Part shown: positions 10,161-22,092 of the stretch, piece by piece
How positions within the stretch are numbered: the stretch's first letter is position 1
How the letters are laid out: each line of letters opens with the position of its first letter
Source: Polytrichum commune
Taxonomy: Eukaryota > Streptophyta > Polytrichopsida > Polytrichales > Polytrichaceae
NCBI GenBank assembly: GCA_950295325.1
Contig: OX485807.1
Span: 31,531,666 to 31,595,665, forward strand
Direction: 5' to 3'
DNA: 64,000 nt
Notes under the pieces: model-generated
The model's input: only the letters and a program-made list of their open reading frames with translations
Databases searched by the model: none
Told to the model about the DNA's origin: nothing
Program-made: the position numbers and the translations under genes

Positions 10161-12524
10161 ATGGCTCCACCACTTGCCCCTCCAAAAGGTTTCAAATTTA
10201 GAAGATTTTTCTCTAGGCTTGATCCCAATGGCGCTAGTAGTAGTCATGTGCCCCCCTCTGATGTTGATATCCTGACCCTTAGTGATGGTGATGTGCAACC
10301 AGCAACTCCGTTGGTAGAGTCTAGTGTTAAGAAAAAGACGTATGACAAGACTCGTCAATTCCAACTCCTATGGTTGCCAATTTTCCCTTAGACGGAACCC
10401 ATCTACAAAGGTGATGAGGTCACAAAGGTAATTTGCAAAGTCTGCTCTAAAATCCGAGGGAAGTCTATAATTTTGTGTGCTAAGAGCGATAATCTTTGGA
10501 AGCATCAAGGGAGGAAAACCGCTAAGGGTCCTGATTATAGGGTTGTTGTAGGGGAAAAGTACATGGATTTTAACTCTATCCATCTAAAAAATGAAAGAAT
10601 GTTTGCAACCATCCCCACAAATAGTATTGCGGCCCAAGTGGTAAAGAACACGGTTAGAGATAGGAAGAAGAAATGGATACAGTTTGCTACCCTCTTACAC
10701 TTGCTCCAGAGAGGTAGACCTATCACAGACTATGAGAAAATGTACGTCTTGTTTGAAACCCTCAAATTAAAGAACAATCCACACCACCACTGGAGTGACA
10801 ATAGTGGGTGGGCAATGGCAGAGGCGATAGAGCGTGTTATACTAAAGAGAACAAAGGAGGTTATGGAGGTTGCTAACTTCTTTAGTTTGTCTTGTGATGA
10901 GGTTACTTCTGTGGACTGTCAGTCATGCATTAGTGTCCATGGTTATGTTGTGATAGATTGGAAGCGAACCCCTATACTCCTTATCCTAGAGAGAGTTATT
11001 GAAGGAGGGACATCAGATAATCTCACTGCTGTCATTGTCAATGTTGTTCGCGCTTATGGAGGTCTAACCGAGCAGAAAATTAGGGAAAGGTTGATCACAT
11101 TTGGGGCAGATGGGGTTTCTACATTTCAAGGTGCTAAATCCGGTGTCACTGTACAACTTATCAATAAGCACGCTCCTTTCATAGTGGGTGTCCATTGCAT
11201 GGCATACCGCACGAATCTTGCTGTCCAAACCCTATCCGAGTTTGAGGTGGTGAAACATGTAGAAGATCTTTTGGCAACGCTGTATTCTTACTTCAGTTCC
11301 TCTCCCAAACGCAGTCTTGAGTTCCAGAAGCTAACAGCTTGCTTGGAATCCAAAGGTAACAAAATACTTAGGAACGTCAAGACTCGGTGGATATCCATGC
11401 TTGGACCTGCAAGGAGGGTGCTTGAGGAATACAAACCCTTGGTGACGAAGATGACAGTGGATGCGCCCAAGGAGCTTGCAGCAAAGAAGAACCTTTCCAT
11501 GCTCCTAGATTGGCAGAACATGCTCATCCTACCTTGCTTAATGCCCATGCTGCACTCTGTGAATTCCCTCATCAAGTTTGTACAGAGTCCAACATGTTAC
11601 ATTGTTGATTTCATTTCTGTGGTCAAGATATGCCAAGGTGATCTATATCGACTTTATGTAGATCCAACCTTTGCTTTCCACGGAGAGGAGTTTAGCACAT
11701 TTTGGTCACTAGCAGATGACACGTCCATGGTAATCAAACAAGATTGGTTGTTCTGCTACAATCGTGAGAAAGACCACCTAGTTTTCAGGGTTGCAGGTGT
11801 GCCCCACATGGCAACCATGAGATCAGTAGCCTTCCCAAGGCAGTGGGAAGAGGTGAACAAGATTGACCGTGAGGTCATCCTTGGTGAGGTGCAGCGGCAA
11901 TTAACCAACGCAGCGAAACAACTTATAGAGGAGTTAGAGAAGAGGTTCCCTCACCAAGAGGTGATGTGTGCTTTGGGGATATGCTACCCCCAATATTGGT
12001 TGGATGATACATTCGAGGCTACATATCCTAGGCATATTGCAACACTGAAATCATTCTATGGGACAATGAAGAAGTTGTGGGTACCTGTGGATGCTGAGAC
12101 CGAGGATGTTGAGGAGTGGGTGCCTCCACCCCTTGACATCCGCAACCTAGAGTTCCAAAGCTCCTTCTTCAAAATCACCATGATATCAAATGCCCAAGCT
12201 GCCATGGCCTTACCCATGACCGAAAACCCGATGTCCCGACTTTGGCGCAAGCTTTCTAGCAATGCCCTCATTTCAGCGGAACTCTCCGAGTTCATGAAAG
12301 TCGCTGAGATTGCTCACGTTCAAGTGTTGGGTAGTGTGGAAGATGAGAGAACATTTAGCTCCTTGTCCTTCTTGAAGAGCAAGTTGAGGAACCGGCTTAC
12401 AACCCACCTAGACTTGGTGGTCCGCATGTTTGCGCAAGACTTTTATACCTTGAACACTTTCCCTTACCAAACAGCCATAACAGATTGGAAAGCTCAGAAG
12501 GTTCGCTATAGAGGAGAAACTTAG
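10161..12524 (+). pseudogene. hAT-superfamily transposase with BED-like zinc finger, one in-frame stop
   Basis: One reading frame runs from ATG 10161 to TAG 12522, broken only by TAG at 10389-10391; the longest uninterrupted part (683 codons) starts at ATG 10473. After the stop comes a BED-like finger CKVCSKIRGKSIILC...LWKHQGRK, with the first Cys at 10434; the last His is not evident. Counting from Met 10473, an RNase-H-like core follows: FSLSCDEV (first Asp at residue 142), then TFGADGVSTFQG (Asp 213), then HCMAYRTNLAVQTL. In that block the usual CxxH of hAT transposases has Tyr instead of His. The C-terminus holds the hAT dimerisation motif VLGSVEDERTFSSLSFLKSK. The protein would cut and paste hAT elements with 8-bp duplications. 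The few lesions suggest recent decay. Terminal repeats were not found. Confidence 0.9.
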
Positions 12525-12947
12525 ATGAGTTCTAATGTATGTTGCTGGAAGTAGTTTCTAAATGCAATGGTAGTTGATGTATGCAAAGGTTAGGGGCAGC
12601 TAGCAACAACAAAGTAGTGGCTTGGAAAATGAAGGACTAGTGCAGTGCTAGTTCTATGAGAGGTACCCAATGTATTAAACCCACACCCAATTTTTGGAAC
12701 ATGACGAGGGAGGGCATGAATTTATACCTCAAGATTGTGGTGTTTGGGTACTGCTTTGAAGCATGTGTGGCATGGTTGAGGGTGCAGGTCTTTTGAGACT
12801 GCATGCGTAAGTTTACTGGCTATATTTGGATGGAGCCGTTGGAGGAAGATGTTGGTGGGCCCCAAAATTCAGCACATGTCAGGTGTTTAGTTTACTAATT
12901 TTGTTTGGGTGGTGGATGGGTTGTGCTAATGTGTGGTTTTGCAGGCC
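12525..12947 (+). other. 3' flank of the hAT transposase frame
   Basis: Non-coding sequence that probably includes the 3' untranslated region of the transposase gene. Near 12830-12860 the text ccgttggaggaagatgttgg then tgggcccc resembles sub-terminal sequence of small plant DNA elements, but no matching inverted end was found upstream. Confidence 0.3.
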
Positions 12948-13003
12948 GTTCCACGCTGCAGTGGGCAGGGTTGAAAAACCGGGGTTCAATTCCCCCGTGG
13001 AAC
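12948..13003 (+). other. 56-nt tRNA-like fold (acceptor and T arm)
   Basis: GTTCCAC at 12948-12954 and GTGGAAC at 12997-13003 form a perfect 7-bp closing stem. Directly inside the 3' strand lies GGGGTTCAATTCCCC, a typical T arm and internal promoter B-box. The length is 56 nt against about 73 for a tRNA; GGTTGAAAAACC could form one further arm, so a D or anticodon arm is missing. It is most likely a degenerate tRNA-derived sequence such as a SINE head or tRNA pseudogene, not a working tRNA. Confidence 0.45.
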
Positions 13004-13375
13004 AAATATTTTTTGTACATTGAATCTTAGATGTAGCCAAATTTTGATGTACTTTGGGTTGTATTAGCCACATTTACATCAACAACGTAGGAAGTGGGGG
13101 CCATATTTCAACTCTACGTTGGCAAAACATAGCCACATACACTCACCCCAAAAAAATTATATATCGCCACATAGTCAAACCTTCTATGACATCTAGTCGC
13201 ATTCGCCATATGTTAAGTCATCCCACGTGGCCAGCTAGGGCTCCTTCAAGCCAACTCAAATTGCCAAAGAAGCTAGCCAATGGATGGGCCAAGAGCCAAT
13301 GTAGAGCCCCATTTCTTTTGAAAAAAAAAACACTGCTTCCAATGGTTGCTTGGGAAGAACCGACACTAATTAGTT

Positions 13376-13545
13376 ACAGATGGAGCAGTTGAGTTTGAGA
13401 AATAATAAGCGGTTGAAGTTGGAGACTTCAGGAGAATTACCCATCATTTTAGAAGAATCTATGGAAGAATATACCTCCTCAAATGAATGAAAGCAAAACC
13501 TGAAGATGATGCCAACATGTAACTGGCTGGATTTAGATTCACTAG
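13376..13545. repeat. dispersed repeat, copy 1 (paralogue of 24757-24856 plus 25118-25190)
   Basis: The text from gttacagatggagcagttgag through gaatatacctcct and on to gatgccaacatgtaact matches 24757-24856 joined to about 25118-25180 with moderate divergence. The other copy is split by a SINE exactly where this copy is continuous (after acctcct near 13486), so this copy shows the empty site. No coding function is supported. Confidence 0.65.
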
Positions 13546-13627
13546 GATCTTCACCAACTATGCCCCGAAACTTTCCCATGCACTGCTTCCAACTACACAC
13601 ATACATTGTTCAATTGTGTGTTTGTTC

Positions 13628-13734
13628 TTTCTTTTTTTTTCTTTTTTTTTAGACAGAAGGCCGACATGCTAGCGCCAAAGCACATGAGGCAGTTGACCAC
13701 CTAGCAAGTTTTCCATCAAGTAGAGAGGAGATTA
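13628..13734 (-). mobile_element. 5'-truncated SINE, minus strand, with 13-bp target duplication
   Basis: On the minus strand the sequence ends gccttctgtctaaaaaaaaa, with an A-rich tail interrupted by G (13628-13650 on the plus strand). The body contains aacttgctaggtggtcaac and gcctcatgtgctttggcgct, matching the full copy at 25189-25370. It is flanked by TGTGTGTTTGTTC at 13615-13627 and 13735-13747. The tRNA-like head is missing, as expected for 5' truncation during target-primed reverse transcription. Confidence 0.85.
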
Positions 13735-13747
13735 TGTGTGTTTGTTC

Positions 13748-16208
13748 CCAACACCATACAATCCCGTGTCATGTCATCCACTGATAGATTCTAGGTAAAA
13801 TCTAGAGTTCCATCCTCAATCTTCACAATATTACAGATTGTTCAATCGTGTCCCAAATCTAATCCCGACCTTGCACAATCCCCATGTGATCATTGTGTCT
13901 ATTGTAATGCAACTCCAAATCAAAAGTTGCACTTTTTCCAAATATATAGTGCACTTTTTTTAAGCTTACTAAACATGAACTTAGCATGTTAAGTGTTTTT
14001 TTAATATAAATATCCATAAGTTGTGATATAAATTCTTTTGGGCCTTGACCCCGCCCCCAGGGTTGGAATACCATGTACACAGTAACGTGAGTGTAGAAAG
14101 AGATATTATCTGAGGCGTTCATGTACATAGTACACTCTAACCTTCATAATTTCACTCCCTCTCTTATATCCCGAAACCATAGGGAATGGATGTGCTCAGT
14201 TTAAACCTTCCTCCATGTTGTCACATTTGCCTCTCATGTGTTGTAGTATTTGACATTAAAATAATCCACCAAATAATTCAAACCACACGCTCACACGCAT
14301 CATGTTGTCATTATTGTCATTATTGCAATGTTGACTTTGTGTTATTCCACAATGCCACGTGCTACACTAATTCTCTATTATCATGCATCCATTTTAACAT
14401 TGCAAACCTCCTTAATATCATGTGCACTTTGGTTGCCTCATGCATGATATTAGGGAGGTTAGAGTGTATACATAAGGGAGACGTATGTATACTAAGTTGC
14501 ATCCTACATGGGTGCAAGCATGGTAAAGTGGACCAAAATAGTTCTCCAATATACTAAAACCATGTTTTTTTGGTCAAAGGCCTAAAAGTAGTAGTAAAGT
14601 GTTGTATATTTTTTTCCATGATGACCTTTATTGTTGTGTTGAATACTTAGATTTAGAATATCAAGTTGAGATCTTCTAAACTTATCATGAAAAGTGATGT
14701 TCAAAAGCACATGATTGACTTTGGTTTTGAATGTAAATTTACATGACCTTAAATATTCAAAGGTTGAGTTTTTTAGCATTTTCCTTGAATTCATTATGTA
14801 CATGAGGTCATCATCACAAAACATTGTAGAAAAACATTTATTTTATTATATTTTATTATATTTCTAACAAATTTTAGACAATTACTTGTTCATAATCACC
14901 TACTTGCACACCACTTGTAATGTCTTCTAAACTATGTAGACTTTTTTTGGAATTTTTTTTGTCGTCATAAATTATTTGACTTTGTAGATCAATATGTTTT
15001 TTGAATGTCTATGAAATATTTGTTCTTTGCAAAATTTAAAGTTAGTTATAATTTTGAATCACTTTCACTTGAATCTAGGCAGGAATCAAGACTTGTCTAC
15101 TATACAATGTTTGCACTCACCTACATATTATTAAAGGACTATTGGATAAATGAGAGGCATACTCTCATGCAATAATTGCCTCTCTCCTATACTAAACCTT
15201 AGATAAGTTACTGTACATATGGAATCATAGCTATGCAAGAGAAATGACAACCATCATATACTTTTAACGAGCCTAAACTAAGATGGTTAGGCTTCATGGT
15301 GTACACGTAAACTCATATGAGGAAGGTGAAAACAATGTAGATTATTTATGTGTAAAATGACTATTTGACGATGCGATGACTTCAAAGGTTGTCATCAGAG
15401 ACCCCAAATTAGTTTAGTAGAATGAATTTGGAATAAATTCACCCTCAATTTACAAAGGGCCTTTTTTAAAAATTAAGGCACACACATATTATTCATATTA
15501 TTTTCAGTCCTAGTGTGGTGATCATCCGAAAAGATAAGCTAAGCATCGTAGGCTTGGTCAACTTTTACCTAACCAACTACATAATTCAAATGGGGTTCAT
15601 TAAACAACGCTTTTTAGCTTTCATCCATCCAAGATTTAGCCCAAACTATTTGGCAGATTCCCACCTGTTCGCCACTTTATTTTCATTTTGACTCGAAAAC
15701 AACGTTCAACTTGCATGTGTTAAGCATATCGCTAGCATTTAGATTCTAGATTGAACACTTATACATTGATTTTCTTTGTGTTTACATGAGCATCAAGGAA
15801 GAAACACCATAAAGACGCATGTTTGAAAGAAATTGGACCACATCTCCAAACTTTATTACTTACTTCACACTCAACAACGAAGATTTTTAATCCAAACTTT
15901 TTGATACTTTAATGTAGATTGTCTAGTCCATGTAAATTTAATTGGTGGAAGACAGAGAACAAAGCCAACAATCTAAAAAAACATCCACATATTTTAGAGC
16001 CCCTCCATCCACAATCATGGATGGGTTTACATTGACAACACAAACCTCAAGCGAACTGAGATCTCTCTAATTGTAAAGAACTAGGGTTGATTCCCTTGTG
16101 TTGATATAAGTCCCTTATATAGCAATATGCCATGCTCTTAGGTGACATGGCATATTGTGTCATAAAATGTCCCATGCTCATTACAAGCGACCAGAGCCCT
16201 ACATCGGG
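13748..16208. other. AT-rich intergenic DNA, no gene seen
   Basis: Long AT-rich tract with only short, unrecognisable frames. A diverged repeat at about 15790-15885 is shared with 1138-1220. The segment around 16040-16130 (agatctctctaattgtaaagaactagg, then ccttatatagcaatatgcc) resembles an LTR-like end but has no identifiable partner. Confidence 0.4.
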
Positions 16209-16560
16209 CGCCCATACCCATGCCCATGCCCATGGGTTTTGGGTGGGCACGGGTGCAATATTATTGTTCATGGGCGGGCATGGGTGGGCATGGGTGGGGC
16301 ATAATTACACAATTACACAATTACACAATACACATTACATAACTTTTGAATACATGGGCGCAATTTGAATAGCATGGGTGGGCATGGGTGGGCACATGTC
16401 ATGCTATGTGTGGGCATGGGTGCGCACATGTCATGCTATGGGTGGGCATGGGTGGGCATGGGTGGGCACATGTCATGCTATGTGTGGGCATGGGTGCGCA
16501 CATGTCATGCTATGGGTGGGCATGGGTGGGCATAGGTCGTTGCTAATGGGCATGGTCTGG
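16209..16560 (+). repeat. GGGCATGGGT minisatellite with a 74-bp higher-order unit
   Basis: The array is built on GGGCATGGGTG, with variants containing CACATGTCATGCTATG. The higher-order block beginning ggcacatgtcatgctatgtg starts at 16391 and again at 16465, a 74-bp period, followed by a partial third unit. A short aattacac repeat (three copies) sits at about 16305-16330 inside the tract. Gly/His/Trp-rich frames across it are repeat translations, not genes. Confidence 0.9.
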
Positions 16561-16758
16561 GTATGGGTGCAATTAGAAAGGAAAATGTTGGGCTCTGCAA
16601 GCGACATAATGCACTGTACAACCCAATTCTTTACACACGTAGGACCTCGAGGAGATGTCATTCATGGGATTAAGGGCCTATTGCTAAGGGCGGTGGCCCA
16701 AGGTGCAGGCCCGCAATTCTGGGAATGCCCTCTCCTCGAGACCCTATCGTATAGATTT

Positions 16759-16841
16759 GGGCGAACCAACCCATACACTCGTTCCTTGTTGGATACCTAA
16801 ACCCTTGCCTCCAAGGAATCAGTGTACGGGTTGATTCGCCC
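16759..16841. repeat. foldback element, 29-bp arms (intact copy)
   Basis: The left arm 16759-16787 starts GGGCGAACCAACCCATACAC. The right arm 16813-16841 is its reverse complement with four mismatches. A 25-nt spacer (gttggatacctaaacccttg...) separates them. A second copy at 23336-24555 carries the same spacer but is split by a 1.1-kb MITE in its left arm. It could be a tiny MITE or a hairpin-forming non-coding element. Confidence 0.75.
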
Positions 16842-17209
16842 CAGCCCTATCATATATGTAAGCTTATAGTGTTGCAAAAAACTCAAACAATAATTCACTA
16901 TTTCATTGACCCCATTTGACCGAAGAATCTAAATGGTGAGAGGTTCGATAAGTCTAATAAATCTTTTGGGGATTCAAATCTCAACGTTATCTTAGCATAG
17001 GTGTAGCAGCAGGCAGTTGGCACTCGGAACAATAATAAGTCTTATTGCTATATAAAGTACGTGTGTGGTGCAAAGAAACTTCCAAAATAGGTCACTCATT
17101 TGAAGTTTCTACAGTTGGACTTTAAAGGATAACCCTAGCCAGCTCCCCGAAGGTCTTAACTAAACATGTACTATAGAATTACCCTAGATATCGAATACAA
17201 GTATCATGT
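16842..17209. other. short intergenic stretch, nothing recognised
   Basis: No gene, repeat or regulatory pattern could be supported in this stretch. Confidence 0.35.
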
Positions 17210-17870
17210 GTTATTTAATGTCCTGGTGGTCACTTTTCTAGTGACAACTGCTCATGCTTCAGTTGACAACCACTGTCATCTTAACAATAGTTCATCCAAA
17301 TGTCAATTATTGAAATAAAGCTTTGTGTATTCTGCACTCTAACATTTGTGTAATGATATATTGTCATAGATGATGATCTTTGGATGAAAAATCACTGAGT
17401 AATAATGTTGTAAATCTACAAGGCCCATTTTTTTTTTATAAAGGAATGACAAATAATGCTAGGTTTACATTTAGTGTTGGTGATGTTACAAAATGGGTGC
17501 AGAATGAATACGAAATGAGAAGTATATCACGCAAACATGATCATATAATCCTCGAGAGCTAGAGAACAAGACTGAGAGTTCAATTGATTTCTCTCTCAAC
17601 CTCGGTGTCTATTTAAGGTTTTCGATCATCACCACCTCCTAGGATGATGGGGCACCATATCGGCACCTAGTTGCCATTCTACGATGATGAGGCGTCCTCG
17701 TCAACTAGGCATTTACGATGACTGGGCGTCCTCGACGACGAGGTTGGGTCTACGGACACCTAGTCATTGACGGTAATATCATAACAGGTGACACTACACA
17801 AGCGGTTTACGATTATTATTAAGCAAGACAAATAGAATTCGTGACACTTGGTACTATATTTAGTGTGGTT
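17210..17870 (+). repeat. dispersed repeat family R1, plus-strand copy
   Basis: Shares aggaatgacaaataatg, then ggtttacatttagtgttgg, with the reverse complement of 22960-23010. It is more loosely related to 26100-26150 (aaggaatgacaaaagatgttgg, then agcatatagtgttggtgat). Near 17840-17870 the words gacacttggtac and tttagtgtgg recall the other copies' ends. An insert near 17560-17770 holds two tandem variants of tacgatga..ggcgtcctcg. Ends containing CACTAAATA hint at a CACTA-type element, but no clear TIR or duplication could be fixed. Confidence 0.45.
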
Positions 17871-19849
17871 TTGGCCGGTGCCATGCCTGCATATGTCGAA
17901 TGTGCATATGAAATATAAATTGGTCAGTTTGGTGCACCCTATAGGTTGGTTTGTTTATTCCTCTAAAAAGTTGCCTCATATGACCTAATTTGGGGCTTAT
18001 CACCTTGATCTAGAGGGTACAATATCTATAAATAGATATATATGGGTAATTTACCATTTCACAATGTCTGCTTGCCCCGCTTTGCCCTCCCCCTTGGTAG
18101 GTGTCGTGAACATCCACCACGAATTGGTAAAGATTTGTAAATTACTATGCCTTAAGTTTTTTCTTGACAAAGGTCTTAAAATGTCAAAGGGACATAGTAT
18201 AGTTGAACCACAACTCCATTTCATAAATTGAAAACTTGCAAAAAAAAATTATATAGGTTATCATAGGGTAATATAAAGTATATGATTTCATGCTTGGAGT
18301 TGACATTATTAAACATTGAATACCCACTATATGTGAATCATAAGTTTAGCATTTTAAAACAAAGTAAAAATATAAGGTAAGACGTCCTTTTGGATGTTAA
18401 GACACTTGAAAAAAATAAGGGTGGGGACCAATGTATAATAAGTTCTAGGAAATTTGTAATGTCATAACATTACATAACTTCTTGGTTGCGTTATGTGGGA
18501 TTAGGTGTCCCATTAGCCTAATTCTATTTTGATTATGGAATTCCCCATTTATGGGGAGCACTCATGCTATGTACGTGAATTTTTTTTGTCAAGCAACTAT
18601 AAATTGTCATAATATTTTAATCACGTCCTCTTTCTTTGAAAAAAAAAAGACCAATATAGAGTTGCTTAATAATTTCATGGTGGTGTCATGGACTTGGGTT
18701 GTTTTTAGCAAGGCTCATGCACATGTGATAAAAGAAATTGAGCCCGCCTACCAAGTTGCAATGGCAAGTGGGTCATTGTTGCAATGGGCATGCACTCCAC
18801 CATAAACATGCTATTGGTTTTGGGGTTTGGACTGCTTGTATGGTTTACATGTGTGCAACTTGAAGGCTTTTCCCATTATGTTGGAAAATGACGGCTACAA
18901 ACGTGGAACTTCACAACTTTAGGGGACTTTATGTATAAAGATTTGGGGGAGGGGGGGGGGATATTGGAATTGGGCACGTCTATCATAGGTGTTGTCTAAT
19001 CCTGCACTAGCATTACCAAATGGATGCCAAGCCTGGTGCATGGACATGCCAAGAAGGTCAACACTTATGCCTCGCAACAAAGACATGGTTAAAATGGCTA
19101 CAAAATGCCACCTCATCTTGTTTGACATGAGATTTTTTTACACTATTGCAGGAACGAGACAAAGATTTAATACTTGTGTTTGTAATATGTATGGTGCTAA
19201 AACCAACACCTTGAAACATTGCATAATATTAGATACTTATTATGAGACTACCCACCACCTTGGCACTAGGCTTCCGTGTTGAAGTCATCCACAAATGGAA
19301 TTTTAAGACTTGACAAGTTTTGCTTCTGGAATTTTAACAAGACACGCTTTGGTAGTTTGAAGTCCCTGCATGGTTGCTAATGACAATTGTTCAAAACGTT
19401 TGATTTAATGCACCATCCACCTTATGCAATAATCCCCTCTCGCCATGTTGTTCCCATTGTCCACACCTACAATAAATTGTGAGCCTTTTCTTTCATGGTT
19501 GTGTTCCAATCAATATTAAGTTTCATTGGTGGGCCTCAACCCTTATCATGCATCATGCACCATTGTTCACCAATGTAAGGAAAATGGACTCACATTCACA
19601 TCAATACGATACAATACACCGATATTAATTTTCATTTTCTTCCTTATTACTCTACCTGTGGCTACTCACTTGCAACTGTTAAGAAAAGTGAAGTCTTGGC
19701 ATGCAATTACAAAACACACACATAACATCTATATAATGACAACAAAGCAAACATGAGAAACCTCGGGGTTGACCAGTCACTGGGAAGAACTTTGGGCATA
19801 ATCAGTCAAAATCCTAGTGTTTCCAAGTCCAACCGGGTTAGGGTCACTT
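17871..19849. other. AT-rich intergenic DNA, no gene seen
   Basis: Contains poly(A) runs near 18240 and 18640 and a G run near 18946-18960. Short frames on both strands show no resemblance to known families. Confidence 0.4.
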
Positions 19850-21480
19850 CACTGTAGTAGTAAAAATTTGTTTTGTTTGAGACAATTAGAATTTGAGTGT
19901 GAATATGTTTTGATCTAAACTAGGATTCCAAAACATTGTAAGTGTGAATAGGCCATAGATTGCATATTCCAAAAAGCAAGATATGGAAGGCTATAGTCTG
20001 ATGGCAAGGGTTGGAATGTCCTAAAGCTTTCCTCTTGTATAAAGAGAGGGCGGGTAGAAGTTTTTCTTTCTTCTTTCAGTTATCTCTGGGAGAGAGATAG
20101 AACTCAGCAGTGTGAGGACTGGATAACTTTTTGGTGAAGTAAAGTCTATACATGTTGTGCACTGGTGTAAGTGCATGGCCATTGTCTTATTTATATGTGC
20201 TATTGTGTGTTAATCATTAAGTGAACAATTTCCAGGGAGTGAGTACTGGATTGTAGAGTTTTTGTATACCCACAGTATGTTTTTACTATGCGTTGTGCAT
20301 CAGCTTTATAAAGATAGACTATAGTCTCGATATTGGGATGAAAGACTGAATCAGATTGCGTAGTCAAGCTATGTTATGGGAATATGTGCCTGAGATCATT
20401 GCAGAGAGTGCTGGTGTGAGGGAGTCATTTGTTTAATGAAGCAATCAAAGTCTATAGCCTGGTGAAATTGCTCACGTATGATTGCATGACTCTGCAAGTT
20501 TTTCAATTGATAAAGTTGTAATTAAATCATGTTTATGTTGTTGTCGTGAAAGCCATGATTAAATTATCTAATCGGGCCATAATCTAGAAAGTTGTAACCG
20601 AACCCTCCTAAGGGAGATGTTAGAGCAAGGCCAATGTCTGTATCAATTCTAGACCATGTTCTATAGTAACAAGTGCAGACTATAGCCTTGGGATCCACTT
20701 GCACATAGTTGAGAGATGATGAGATTCTTCCATCTGATTATTCTATGTTGAGGCTATAGTCTTTGCAATGAATAAAGGAACATATCATGATGATACGAAA
20801 GATGATTGTTATGGTCAATGAATGATGGAGTATTGGGTCCAATGTCTTATTCATAATGAAAAACAAATATGTTTGAAAGTGAGATTGAGAGAGTAATAAA
20901 AGGAACTAATGACAAGGGGATGGCCTGAGAATTGAAAGGACCTGATGAGTTACCTTGGATCTGGTTGTGCTGAGAGTACACATAATTATACTTGAAGTCT
21001 AAGACACTAGAAAGACAATAGCCATGCTGGAAGAGGAAAAGTCACTATGGAAAGGCTATAGCCTGTGAACAGTGAGACAGAGAGTAGGCGAAGGGACAGT
21101 ACAACCTTGAACCCGTCAGACACCATGAAGACCATACAAGTAAGTCTTGCTATGGGATAAGACCAGTTGCGTTGCACTCATGTAATTATTGGAAATATTG
21201 AACTATGTTCTCAATACAATGAAACTAAAGACTATGACTCATGTCAAAGTGCCCTTGGCTTTGACAAGGAAGACTCTAATGCGATATTGATGCAAGACTA
21301 TGGCCTATGGCTGTGCCTATGATTGAGCACCGCACCTGATCCCATTAAAAGGAATCCACTGTCGAACTATTACATGGGAATTAGCATGAGGTGAGAGACT
21401 GTCACATTTGCATGTACTGACATAGAGAGTTTTTAGAGTTTTTATCCCTTATCCATAAGATAATTGTGAGTCCTAATCTA
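19850..21480. repeat. non-coding tract with recurrent AGRCTATAGYCT palindrome
   Basis: A 12-bp palindrome-like motif recurs at irregular spacing: AGGCTATAGTCT 19988-19999, AGACTATAGTCT 20326-20337 (perfect), AGTCTATAGCCT 20449-20460, AGACTATAGCCT 20677-20688, AGGCTATAGTCT 20751-20762 and AGGCTATAGCCT 21053-21064 (perfect). Weaker forms lie at 21229-21240 and 21295-21306. Flanking sequences differ between sites, so this is not a tandem duplication. A possible promoter (cctcttgtataaagagagg near 20030-20050) is followed by a T-rich and GA-rich leader, as in an LTR or a non-coding transcript. No protein frame is recognisable. Confidence 0.5.
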
Positions 21481-21599
21481 AAAGGAAGTGACATAACTCT
21501 ATGTTTTCCCTAATAAACCTTGTCCAAGACACCTACATGAGATAAAAGTCACCTTTTAAGTCTTCCCATATTGTTTCCCTTGGTTTGTTTGCAACCAAA

Positions 21600-22092
21600 A
21601 AGCTACCTACATTCATACATGAGCCAAGAGCCATGTCCATGAAATTGTCAGAGCCCAAAAGAAAGTGTTCGAAGGCCGTCCCAACACACCTCCAAAATCA
21701 TGTATTGTGATCACGGATCCTCAAGTGTAGTGTGACCGGGTCCTTGACCAAATGCTATTTCAATGAACGTCTATTCATACGGATCCTCACACATGATAAA
21801 ATAGAATATACCAACAGTCGTGAGCGTTTAGAGTGCCATAGTCTCCCGGTTTTGTGTTAGGCCTACCTCCAAGAGGTGGTTTTTGAAACTAGTCCAAATG
21901 ACCATGAAACATGATCCATATGATGCCATGTAGGAATCCACGTAGACTTTACATCCATCTTGCATTCACATACTCCGCTGGTCCCTCAAGCGTAGTGCGA
22001 AGCGAACTTGGACTGGCTCTGCCTTTTTCCACCAACGAGAGTGCTTGACGTGTAATGGTCACGGGCTCTTAGTCTTGTGTGTGAAGTGGACA
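21600..22092. mobile_element. GGGCCACTTC-family MITE, copy with damaged left end
   Basis: Aligns along nearly its whole length with the copy at 22407-22902. Shared words include cagagcccaaaagaaagtgt, ccaacacacctccaaaatca and tctcccggttttgtgttagg. The right end is gtcttgtgtgtgaagtgg. The left end has lost the GGGCCACTTC terminus, and no target duplication remains. Confidence 0.8.

Noticed and set aside
16378-16800. 140-codon plus-strand frame rich in Gly, His, Met and Trp
   Set aside because: It is a translation of the 74-bp minisatellite and runs out into the foldback element; no domain.
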